From: Tethya wilhelma
Taxonomy: Eukaryota; Porifera; Demospongiae; Tethyida; Tethyidae
Assembly: GCA_964030475.1 (NCBI GenBank)
Contig: CAXIPT010000006.1
Location: 5,631,673 to 5,695,672 of the forward strand
Direction: 5' to 3'
DNA length: 64,000 bases
Positions 46,001-57,106 of this stretch are shown in pieces (position 1 is the first letter of the stretch; each line of letters begins with the position of its first letter). Made by a program: the position numbers and the translations under genes. The notes under the pieces were generated by a model. The model made no database searches. It saw nothing but the letters and a program-made list of their open reading frames with translations, and was not told where the DNA came from.

Positions 46001-48714
46001 TGTGTATGTAAAAGTAACGCTTATACCAAGACTTTAGGTTATTTAGAGCACTATAGACTTTATAGTCAACATTCCTTGAAATATGCAAGCTTATGATCCA
46101 TGCAGAAACTTAATTCTTCCCACCCTGAGCCTAATCTAGCAAAAGCAGGCTAGCTATAATATTATAGCTCAATTTTCCAAAAAGAAATAATTTATGTGGA
46201 AAATGAATAATATTATAGCTCATGTATTAAACGTAGCTTATACGTAATTATTGTATATACCCTCAAGAATAATCATGATTGGGTAGTAAAAACTATGTAT
46301 CTCAGGTTAACAATTAGACCAAAATAATTTTAATGTGGGCTGGCATAACCTACAGAATTTCAGTAAGTTCATGATTGGAGATTCAAAGGGTCCATGTCTA
46401 TAATATAAATTATGTAGACCTAATTATTATGTAGAACTCAAAAGGCCGGATCCTTTTTATCTTCTAGGAAATTATTATGTGCAGACTTCCATGAGCTTTA
46501 GTGATTATGCTCATTATAACTTGGATATAACAATTATATTATATAATTATATAGCTGTTGATTTTATATAGTAGCAAACCTGTCGTTAATGCTGATTCAG
46601 AAGTTGCTTTTGACGTTGAGGTTGCTGTTGATACTAATATTGGTATTGCTGTACACTCCCAGGTAGCAGGGTCAGGTCTCCAGGTATCATTGGCCACACA
46701 CACAGCTGTCATTTTCTCCTGAGGGGAATAGCCTTCATCACAACCAAAGATTAGGGTAGTTGAGGTCACCTCATTAAGAACGACACCTTTTAGAGTTGCA
46801 GGAGGAGAGCAGTAAACTGGAAAATGATAATAATAAATTATGTAGAAGAGATATAAAACTTATTATAGAGTTAGGATCGAGATAAATAAATTGACACCAC
46901 CTGGTTCCTCTTCACACTCTATCCCCTGAGGGTCTGGGGACCATCTCTCTTCACTGGTACAGACAATAATGATCTCATTAGAGGGGAACAGACCCTCATT
47001 ACACTGGAATATGACCTCGGATCCATTCCTATACTCACTACTTATAGGATCACTGAGTATGGTGGTGTTTACAGGAAAATCAGGAGCTCCACAATTGACT
47101 GCATTGATAATAAATGAATCCAAAATTGTACATATTTTTATTATGTTAATGCAACAGAAGAAGTGTGTCAATTTTAACATTTACATTCTCTACAGCTGTA
47201 CTGCTCAGGATCAGGGATCCAACTTCTATTGGCTGCACATTGAGACATCTCCTTCCCCACTGGAAGCAAGCCTGGTCTACATTGGAAGAAGATCACAGAG
47301 CCTTCTGTTGTACTTTGATAAGGGTCAAAAATGATGTTTGGAATAATAGGAGGGGAGGAACAGTTCACTGGGCAGTAAAATAATAATAATATTATATAAG
47401 TTATAAGCTGAACTAAATTTTATTACACAATAATCGTCACATTATTCACAGTTTTATAAATTATTGCATACCAAACTCTACGGAATCCACCAATGTAGGA
47501 GTGCTCCTTCCTCGACAGTTCTCAGCTGTGACATTCACATTATATCTCACATTATAAAAGAGATGTAGTGTTGCTATGGTGCCTGAGGTGACTGTGACAG
47601 TGTCTGCCTCTGGTGAGGTCTCAACTCTGTATCTTTCGACAACTGATCCTCCATTACTGCCTGGAGGGTCCCAGTCTATGTTAACAGTGACAGTAGTAGT
47701 TCCATTCTCAGTAACCACCATCATTACATTCTCAGGAGGAGAAGGTGGAGCTATGAAGGAGATTGTGCGGAGGATTATGCAATTACGTATTTAGTATGTA
47801 CATGCAGTGTACTAAAAAATTCATACATACACAAGAAATTATAAAGCAAACTGAATTCGGGAAACATACATGCAATATTGATCAGAGTACTTTCGACTGA
47901 GTCTGCAGCATTTCCAACACACTCCACTTCATTTCGATCTAGTAGAGCTGTAACAGTGATGGTGAGAGTGGACACCACAGTGGTACTGTTGTAGGAGATG
48001 AGAGATGCTTTTCCACTGACCCCACTGCTTGCAATTGTCAGTGTATGTTCAATGGGAGGTTGATCACGAGGGAAGGAGAACTGAACTGAAACAACTACTG
48101 ATCCTGATCTCAAAACTCTCCATCGAAGTATTGCACTAGGAGGCTGATGGGTGCATGTGAAGGTGACCACATCTCCAGGACAAAGGGCACCATTATGAGT
48201 GATGTTTGATAAGAGTCTGTTCAAACCTAAAGTTAATATATGAGTCAGACAATAAAAATATAATAATATCAGCCATCATTAAAGACATAAACTACTTATT
48301 GTACAATTTCAAGCTAAGTTGATATACAATTATTATTACCTGTCTTATTGTTTCAACAACATTAATAATTATTAGCAACATGTACAATGTAATACTCAAA
48401 TAGAAAAAGACTGAATCATAAGTTTTAAATACTATTATAGTAACTGTTTTGTGTAAGTACTGCTCTATATAGGGTTCCTGATGAACCTTTTATTAATAAT
48501 AGTATAGTACTATAGTCCTAATCCAATTAACTCCTAAACATGCATAATCAATAAGCTTTATTTTTGTCTATAATAATTAGCCGACTCAGTACAACTGGGC
48601 TATGTTATTATTAATACAATCATAGTTACTTAATTAATTTATCTACTTACCTATTTGCAAGCCAGAGAGTAGGTAAATTGATGTAAACAGAACGAAATTC
48701 TTTGTTGGCTCCAT
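45606..48714 (-). CDS. R10: complete SP-Ig-FN3-3xCCP-TM receptor
   Basis: Exons in order are SP 48714-48651, Ig 48226-47870, FN3 47750-47472, CCP1 47367-47185, CCP2 47098-46901, CCP3 46816-46580 and TM plus tail 45904-45606, giving 538 aa in frame. The signal peptide is MEPTKNFVLFTSIYLLSGLQ. Ig has LCPGDVVTFTCTHQPPSAI, LRW and NEVECVG. FN3 starts PPSPPENVM and has WDPPGSNGGSVVERY. The TM helix follows DENKVTIPLM, then KKCNRKK, EQEYDYILPS and KQNVSYRPIMTYK. The first tyrosine motif is YDYI, as in R12, and the second is NVSY. It shares a promoter with CC2, in the opposite direction. A (TG)n tract lies just upstream of the last exon. Confidence 0.92.
45960..45999. repeat. (TG)n in R10 intron
   Basis: About 20 TG units sit 55 bp upstream of the TM exon acceptor. 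Confidence 0.95.
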
Positions 48715-48973
48715 ACTACTAGTCAAGAACCTCTTCGATAATTCCAACGGTATTATTAGGCCAGTAGATTTTTGGTACAATGTCGACGTCATTATTGTCG
48801 TAGGTAAACGTTAAACCTATTATAGTCTGTATTATTCATAAGCTGACGATGCGGTGTGACACATCGAGCTGGCGCGCGGCGATGTGGTCTTGATCGCTTA
48901 ACACACCGTTATAAAGCCTGTGGCTGTGTTCACATACAATAGATATCTACATCTGTACACCAAAGTGCACAGA
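48715..48973. promoter_or_regulatory. Divergent promoter R10 / CC2
   Basis: 259 bp separate the start codons. It contains GGTGTGACAC and AGCTGGCGCGCGGCGA (48853-48882) and TTATAAAGCCTGTG (about 48910-48923). These are the reverse complements of blocks in the CC0/R4 promoter at 8403-8653, in matching order once orientation is allowed for. Confidence 0.65.
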
Positions 48974-51900
48974 ATGCTAAGTATTATATATTATTTGGTA
49001 AGTTTTAGCTCATGCTGTCAGATATTAAACTTCCATTTTAATTTTAAATTAACGCGCGAAATTTGAGAGGTGGGGTTGCTTTGTTGCAGCATAGAAAATG
49101 TAGCCCTACATTATCTATGGTTGCAGAGCTCGAACAGACTCAGTCAGAGAAAAATTTACATCGCGCGTCGCTCTGAATTTCCGGAGGCCGGGCAATGCCT
49201 GCTTTATTGCCGGCAACTCAGCTATACTTTTTATTTTTACCGTGGCCACTGTTCATGATTCAAGGGTCCTATAGTATTTTCGCAGCAATCACCGCGGACG
49301 ATCTTTGAGCTTCGCAACGTGCAACAAAAGCGCGCGAGACCTACGTGGACCTGGTAGTTGGTGCAGGGTGTGCGTTATTTACTGTTTCTTTGATTTCACT
49401 GATCATAGGTGTTGTGTGCCAGTTCACAGGCATTGGCTCAAGAAGTTTCCCTTGAGTCATCTTTGCCGTTTGAAGGAGCTCAGGCTTGTCCCGGTCAAGC
49501 TGTATCGTTCACCTGTGAAGTAATTGGCGGTACTTTACTGACTTGGATAGTCCCACCTTTCATCACTGAAGGATCAATTGACGAAGTCTCTTTTGTGAAG
49601 TCAGACGATCCAGGAAGTAGTTTGCCGCAACCATCCGAAGCAAGACGGTTTTTTCTCTCAACTTCTCCTTTCCGTTCTACTTTGGTTCTGCAGTCGACAG
49701 AAAACGTGACAAACACAACAGTTGTTTGTAATTCGGACAATAATGTGACTCAGTCACTACTTTACAGAAAAGCAGGTACATGCACGTTGTGCATTTAGTA
49801 TTTACTGCTTATGCATACACAAGAGAGTTGCTGTATGGTCTGTTGTGGATAGATGTTTTCTAATAGGCCATGGCTAGAGAGCCGGCACCAAAAACTAAAG
49901 CGAAATACATTGTAATCAATGATGCCGGTTCTTTAATGCAGTGCTGGCAATACAAAAGCAATGGGAAAGTATACGGTCTGCCGGCTCTCTAGACAGTGGA
50001 CACAGCATCTTTAATATTGTCAGTGCAGGTGTCTTGCTAATTATGATGCCTAGTGCTATAAACACTCAGCAATAATAATTCCTTATACCTTTAATTTCCT
50101 TGCAGAAATACCTCTACCGCCAAGCAATATTACAGTCAATACCCCACAAACTGTTTCTAATGGATCTTTCATTGTAGAGGTACAGTGGAAAGCACCAGAT
50201 GATGATATTTACTATGATTACCAAATTCGGGTTTTTGTTGTCAGTCATCCAAAACTAAATACTAGAGGAAAATTAATCAAGAATGCCACCAGCGACGTGG
50301 TCACATTTAACATTTCTGATTTTGAGGGTTCATCAACTTTTGAGCTCCAAATAGACATCTTCACTATCAACAATTGTGGCCAATCATCTCCAACAAATGA
50401 AAGTAAAACATTTGTTGATGTTCGTGTTCCGGATCCTAGAGGCAACAATCCAAATATTGCTGGTGAGTGTGCTCTGTACATTGAAGCTATAATGGAACTG
50501 TGTCAGTATTGCATGTTAGTAAAACTACAACTAGTCAGATGGAAACATCGTTGGGCGAGCCTGAGCAAAGGATCTTCAAGTCATTTACAAGACCATGCTA
50601 TTAGTAGACAAACGCATGATTATCTACTCCTGTTATAGCAAACCTATTATCTATGGGCAAACTTATTGAAATGATTCTGAGTGCTCAAGGACAAGGTTAC
50701 AAGCTGAGGCTGGTCTGCCAATCTGGCTGTCACAGTGACTGTGTAGCCTTGGTGTCCATTCAGCTGGGAACGAGACTGTGTCTGTAAAGAAATGAGCAGC
50801 TAGCTAGGCTGAGCTAACTGTAAGTGGCAGTGCAGCACTGTGCTGTCAGTCTAAAGCATACTATGCAGCAACTTCAACGATCTGTAAGTGCGCGCGAGCT
50901 CTTGCTCTTTGTTTTTTGATTTTACGTGTGCGCGCGTGTAAATAGAAATACCGTAAGTCTGAGGCCCAGATCTTTAAATTTTTTGGCTTTCGTGTTATTC
51001 GGGCAGCCTAGCTATTTCTGGTTTGGTCAACGTCGTGCATGCATTACACTTTCCCAATGTTTCACCGTTCCACTGGGGCTCGCTCAGGCTCGCCCCAATG
51101 ATGTTTCCTGTGCCTGGCCTATAGTGGGGGGATTCAGAGGAGGTTCCGGTCAACAGGTCAAATTATTAGTATCACGTGCACCATATTATATAATGTATTG
51201 CTGAATGGGTTTACCATTGCGCCCTTAGCTTACAGGGATAAAAACAAGCCTATACAATTTTCTTGATCTTTATGCTTGTTTTAAACTATCGTGCCCTGAA
51301 TTCAAAAGATTTGTCCAAATGTGGCATATGCCGCATGACCTTTGACTTTTATTTTGTTTTTGGCCCTTCTAGTCGCTCCCTCAAATTTTTTCGGGCTTTT
51401 TTTAGAGACTTACCTTTGTCATCTAAGCACTTCCAAGACCCCAGCAACTGCAGACAGCTATTCAAGGAAGAGTAGAAACAAGCTTGCACGGAGAAAGGAA
51501 TGCAATTAACTACAAAATTAAGCTTGACCTTTTGACCCTGCGGAGTCTCCTCTGGGAGGGATTTTGTAGGGTTCAAATTACCAATATACTAGTGTCATGT
51601 CATTAGGATATGCAACACCCACCTAATTTTACAAGCTATTATGAGATGTCAACTTACTAGACTTCCTAATCACAGCTCTCTCTTACTTAGTCATGCAAGC
51701 AGACTAAATGTATATGTATAGATTGTATGATCTCATGTTATAGAATCATAATAACAACTACATGATGATTTATTTAAATTTTAAGAACTGGCGGTAACTA
51801 TTACATTGATTAATTTGTGTTTGTCTTGTAATACTTTCAGCCGTAGTGGTACCGATCATTCTTGTGTTACTGCTAGTGATCATCGCCATATTAGTTATTG

Positions 51901-53019
51901 TCCCAGTATTGTTTTCTGTGGTAAGTAAATACTAATAATTATACTATTACTCTTATAATATTTTTTATTCTAATGCATACAACTACCGTAGACTCAGGTT
52001 ATTTAGTGCATGCACTTATGATATTAGTGGAAAAGTATGCACTAAATAACTGTACAAGATGTACCTAAAAATGAGGGCTAACTCGGTGTATGCCTCCAAA
52101 CAAATGGTATCATCAAGCAGAAATTAATTGTGTGATTCATGGTTGTCATGCTCGAATTTTTTAAACACTGCGCCTGTTATCAAACGACTGTACGTGTGTG
52201 CCTAATAGTGAATCATGGTGCACTGAATAATGAAGTGCGGCTATTAGCCCGAGTCTACGGTAATGCTAAGAATGTCCCAAACAATTAATTTTGATCCATA
52301 AAGACTGAAAACCTCAAAAAATTCATTAACAATCATGGTTTTAACAGCTTAGTATAATAAATTTATTGTATATAATGAAAGCACCAAGGTGCATAAGCCT
52401 CGGCACACTCAACTAGCATGCACAACTAAACATGTATGAGTGACCTAGGACTGGCAGCACCATGACGGTCCACTGAGAGGTCAGTCAGCCTCGGCAAAAT
52501 TGAGCTGTGGTCACCCAGTTTGTTATATTTAAACCTCTGTTTAGAAATTCATTAAATATAGCTTGTAGTACTTGCAAATTGAATGCTCAGCTGTAGCTAG
52601 CTATTTCAGTCACTGCAATACTGTCAGCCTGACAGGCATAATTTGATACAAAGCACACAACTAACCTACTATGATGGATACTTCTACACAAAGTATCATC
52701 TCACTATATTCAATTTGCAATCAATCAGAGTTACTTACCTGCTCAAGCAGCTAAGCCAGCCAAACTCAAGTCCTTCTAGGAGTCCATGATTCAAGCTCTA
52801 CTGTTTCTATATAACGCACACTACACAGGGCGTGATCAATGGGTGCGGTTTCGAAGCTAAGCGCTCAGAGAAGCACAAAAGCCTCAAATCTCAGAAACTA
52901 CAGCGTTTTGCAAGATTCTACACAACAAATTTCTAGACAATTTCGATTCATAAACGTAAGTACCTTCCGTTTGGACCATAGAGCTGCCATTCTTCAGATA
53001 ATCTAGTAAATAACAGACA

Positions 53020-53072
<53 letters not shown>

Positions 53073-54524
53073 CGACTACCGTAATCCTCTGCACGTGCCG
53101 AGGCTTAATAACTATTGTTAGTATGTAAAAACATGTAAAAATGGTGACCTTTACCTACTAAAATGGCTCTATTGGAGTATATATATAAATCATTGGTTGT
53201 GCAAGTAATAATTAGAACAAGTAGTAAAAAATTCAAAAATAAGTAGGAATGGGCATTGCTGTAAAAAGCATTGGAACAAGGAATGGTCTCGATCCGGGAC
53301 AATTTCGGCACATGACTACTCTTCATTTTTGACCCCTCATAGTATCTGTCGTAAAATTAATGCTTTAAAGAATGATCTGTACTTAATTAATAGCTTATGA
53401 GTATATCACATTTTATCACATTAAATATAATGGCTCAAATTCTTGCCATTCTTATATATCACTCGGCTAAAAAGTGGAAGAAAGCATAGCAATGATAGCA
53501 GGCAGGATTAGATTACTGCATGGCCAAGACTTGGGCACAAAAAATGAAGTAGTCATGTGCCGAAATTGAGAATGAATTGGAAATGCTTTTCAAGTAAGTC
53601 AGTTAGGAAGGAAGTACGTTAGAGAACAAAAATGACACTATTGTGGCTTCCCACTATAGCACTCTTTACTCAGTAGTGCTGAGGAAAGTTTCTATGAGTT
53701 TTAGGCCTTGCAGGCAATTGGTAATCTGTCAGTGAGAGCCTCTGAGCAAGTTTGAAGACTTAATTTTGTTTTGCTAGATTTTTATGGTGATAAACAATTT
53801 GTATTGCGTCTATGGGACAGTCGGCCCATTCCTACTATACGTATATACTACCGTACGTATAATACATTATAATCATAATTATACCTCTACAGTTAAAAAA
53901 AAAACACAAAAAAATATATGCTCTAAAAGAGGAAGTAATTGTTTTGGAAAAAGAGATAGTTTCATGGGAAACAGTGTTGAAAGAGAAGGACCATAAGATA
54001 GCTGCACTGATAAGGAATGAGAAGGCCCTGAAAAGACAGTTAGCCAGGAAACAAGGTGCCCAGAAGGCAGAGATAGAAAAGAGGCTAGAGGATGCTATGG
54101 AACAGATACAATCACTGCAACAGGAAAGGAGCAATGAAAAACAGTTATATGATAACACTAAGAATAATTTAATGGAAAAAAGAAAACAACTGGACACGCA
54201 TGGCTGGCCATTGGTTGGAACACAAAAGTTGCAGATTTACATGAAAAGAATGATCAAGAGAAAGATCAACTAAGAAAAGAGAATGATCAACTAAGAGAAG
54301 AGAACAATCAACTAAAAGAACAGAATGATGAACTAAGAGAAGATAAGGATCAACTAAGAGAAGAGTTGCAAGCCAAAACGAACCAATTTATACAAGCGAG
54401 AGATAAACTAGAAATTATTGGTAAAGCTGCAAATAATTGCAAATCCAACCCTGCAAAAAATGATACTGATGATTTGCTAAAAACTATTTCTGATGAATGT
54501 TTTAAAACTAAAACTGCTTTATAG
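48974..54524 (+). CDS. CC2: SP-Ig-FN3-TM-coiled-coil receptor, one frameshift
   Basis: Exons are SP 48974-48997 (MLSIIYYL, phase 0), Ig 49409-49775, FN3-like 50106-50462, TM 51841-51920 and coiled coil 53893-54524. The signal peptide continues into exon 2 (VLCASSQALAQ). Ig shows ACPGQAVSFTCEV, LTWIV and VVCNSD. The FN3-like exon has PLPPSNITV, VQWKAPDDD and FELQIDIFTINNC. The helix is VVPIILVLLLVIIAILVIVP. The tail is Lys/Glu/Gln-rich, with a five-fold L-R/K-E-E/Q-N repeat (DQLREEN type). The tail frame changes by one base near 54170-54260. The first part closes at 54271-54273, while the second frame runs open to TAG 54522-54524. The A-rich spot near 54176 is a likely indel site. Function unknown; the tail should dimerise. 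Confidence 0.8.
49874..49992. mobile_element. Small inverted-repeat element in CC2 intron
   Basis: It starts CTAGAGAGCCGGCA and ends TGCCGGCTCTCTAG, 119 bp, non-coding. Confidence 0.75.
50551..51098. mobile_element. Inverted-repeat-ended element in CC2 intron
   Basis: TTGGGCGAGCCTGAGC at the left is matched by GCTCAGGCTCGCCCCAA at the right with one mismatch. The interior is non-coding. Confidence 0.5.
51984..52262. mobile_element. MITE in CC2 intron
   Basis: TACCGTAGACTC and GAGTCTACGGTA terminate a 279-bp element with a further internal inverted match (AGTGCATGCACT type). Confidence 0.7.
52394..53107. mobile_element. Inverted-repeat element containing (AC)n
   Basis: The ends TAAGCCTCGGCAC and GTGCCGAGGCTTA are perfect inverted repeats 714 bp apart. 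An (AC)n tract of about 25 units (53018-53069) lies near the right end. No protein is encoded. Confidence 0.7.
53218..53873 (-). mobile_element. Hairpin-ended element in CC2 intron, reversed
   Basis: Hairpin arms at 53218-53340 and 53535-53575, then the left part of the family in reverse ending CGGCCCATTCCTACTATACG. It has an internal deletion relative to 39650-40640. It ends about 20 bp before the coiled-coil exon acceptor. Confidence 0.7.
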
Positions 54525-55372
54525 CCACAGCCAGCTAAGACTATACAAGTTCCATGTAAGAAATCGTATATAATATTTATAACCAAAATTATAATCCACA
54601 AATTAAATTTATAATTGTTTCCCTCGAAATTATGAGAGCTATTCTGTTTGTATAATTGAGCATTAAAATTAATTTTGGAGTAAAACAACTTATTAGTAAC
54701 AGTATAAAAATTATAATAATTGTAATGCTGATGTGTAATGTAATGCTGATGTAATGCTGATGTAAGGACTTACTGACTGTACTAATAATTAAAGTGATCT
54801 AATGACTTTGAGTAGGCCTTGATGTTAATACTGAATACACTTTGATGTTGATACATGTCTTAGGCTTTTCCATGTTTGTACATTGTAGCTAGATTTATTA
54901 CCATCTATGGATATTTTCTTGTGCACATGTGTCTGTTAACACCTCTTGAGTTCTGTATAGGCTAGAGGATATGATATACTTTGTACTAGGGATATTAGAC
55001 TTTTCATGTATTTTCATTATTATATGATGTCGTATTCCTAGAATTTCCTGTCTTAGTATCTTTGTTCCATTTGTTTGTAGTTCCTGCCTTTTATTGTAAC
55101 TTCCTCTATGTTTTTGTATATAAGTAGCTACATTTTTACTGTTAGACATGCTTCACTTTAATCGATCATCACTCTATAACTAAAAGGACTTTTATTCGTC
55201 TGCTAACATCTCGGCGCACCCTCGGCGGCGCACTACAATAATTATTATTATAACTGTAAAGATTATTGTTTTGCTTTGACAGACTCAATAAATCTGTAGA
55301 CTGAAACAATGAAAACTACCTATGTAGGGAGAAAGACAATGCAATCTGGGGGCATGTGCTATACATACATAG
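54525..55372. other. Between CC2 and S4
   Basis: AT-rich sequence with a short repeated TGTAATGCTGATG motif near 54720-54760. A GACAGACTCAATAAATC block near 55280 is shared with S2 and S3 3' flanks. No gene was recognised. Confidence 0.5.
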
Positions 55373-56361
55373 CTAGCAGTCTACATCTGGTATCTGTCCT
55401 GGATATGTTTCCACAGGTGGCTGTCTGTAATCGATGAACGGTTGAGTGCTTCTTGGATGACTCTGAGGAATCATACAATAAATTGCAACATGAGCACAAT
55501 ATTACAGTACAGTAACATTCTATGTACCATTTTAATGGTTTCCAATTGATCCTCACTGTGGACTGGTGGGCTAGAAATAGAAATATGAAAAAATTTTATC
55601 TGTACTTCATAATAATACAAATTTAACCTTCCCAGATAACAAGTGGCCATAATATTCTAAAGGTATATTAATCACAAACTCCTGACCTTCCACTTCCAAA
55701 TTCATCAGGCTTCTTGAATTCTGTGACTGTTGGCTTCTCCATTGGTTGAATATTCATACTACCACTGGAGGACATACATAGGTAGACATACCTATCAAAG
55801 CAATAATAGGGTCTGCATGCTGAAAGAGGTAGTTTGGATGCTACGTATACATTTTGGAGCCAGAAGGTACATCAGTAGAGCTGTCAAGACAGTGAAGAAT
55901 GGAACAGCAGACACAACAAATGCTGCAATGCACAGAGTGTCTCGCAACGTTTCAAAGTCCTCTCTCTCTTTAACTGCAAGAAACAAAGCATTGACACAAC
56001 TGACATTAATAGTCGCAATGCTAACACATTCATTATGCACGCTTTATACCATCGTTGTTGTCCTGGTACTGTCCGACTATGACTCCAAACCCCACCCACA
56101 GACCAACGGCCGCCACCAGTAGCAGGAGAGAGAGGAGCAGGAGGAGGATGAACAGGATGTGCCACACCCTCTTTTGACCATTGACTGCATACATTGAAAT
56201 GAGACATAAAATTGTCGGTTCGATTCACTACAAGTTAGACTTACATTTGTTCTTGATGAGTTTGACTAGCATGATGACTCCAATGACAAGAAGCACAGCA
56301 CTGATGATCCACAGAGTTCCTCCCACAGCTATGAGGATGATGTTCAATAGCTCAAGGAGAT
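55373..56361 (-). CDS. S4: S-family multi-pass membrane protein, fullest copy
   Basis: Exons in order are 56361-56245 (LNIILIAVGGTLWIISAVLL...KLIKNK), 56184-56050 (VWHILFILLLLLSLLLLVAA...GQYQDNND), 55973-55851 (TLCIAAFVVSAVPFFTVLTA, then LLAPK), 55777-55687 (MSSSGSMNIQPMEKPTVTEF), 55570-55528 (PPVHSEDQLETIKM) and 55462-55373 (SHPRSTQPFIDYRQPPVETY, then PGQIPDVDC and stop). The phases are compatible, which would give three TM helices and a Pro/Tyr-containing tail. However, the acceptor before the MSSSG exon reads AT instead of AG, so this copy may mis-splice. No start codon was found upstream; a conserved leader (about 56645-56730) and a Cys-containing open stretch (56795-56980) precede it. 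It lies head to head with R11. I do not recognise the family. Confidence 0.5.
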
Positions 56362-57106
56362 CTGAAGGGAAGTAGAAAGGGTTGTTTTTGAAGTGTCTAC
56401 AAATACTGAAAATTAAATTTCCTCCCAAGCTAAATTGTTTATACAAGCACAATCTTACATCAAGCAAGTAAAGGAAGGTATGTTAATCACTTGAGCAACT
56501 ATGCACATACTTTGTGAGAACATAATGTCATGATGGAGTGTTGCTTTAGAGAAAAGGGAAGACAATAGCAGTGATGTTGTGGTCAAATCAGGAATGCTAA
56601 TAAGATCAAGCAGAACATAAAAGATCACACAAATGTGATTTTCATACCTGTATCTCACTTTATGTGTTGGCTATTCCAATGAGGATTCCATTAGATTGGT
56701 TGTAGACCGGGTAGCTTTCACAGTCAGTGAGGGGAGGGGGGACTGGGTGGGCATGTGTGTGTGTGTCAGGGGAGAAGAGGATGATGGTCTTGAATCAATA
56801 TTCATCAGGTGTGGTTTTGAATTGATAATAATCAGATATTAAGTGACCCCTCAAATTGCTAGCAGGTATCATGTTTGTGAGATTGTCCCATCTGAAGTTC
56901 GACAGTTGTACCCCATATTCCTCACCCAACAACAATCTCTCACACGTGAACATCCCATTGGGCAACAGACAGGGGACCATGAGGGATCAGTGGGGGAAAG
57001 TGGTAGGCCATGCACAATTATTAGTGTGGAATTATAGGTGAGTGGTTACTGGACCACCCATCGATTATCTATAGTTTATTTGTGATTCACATAAACCTTC
57101 CCCCCA

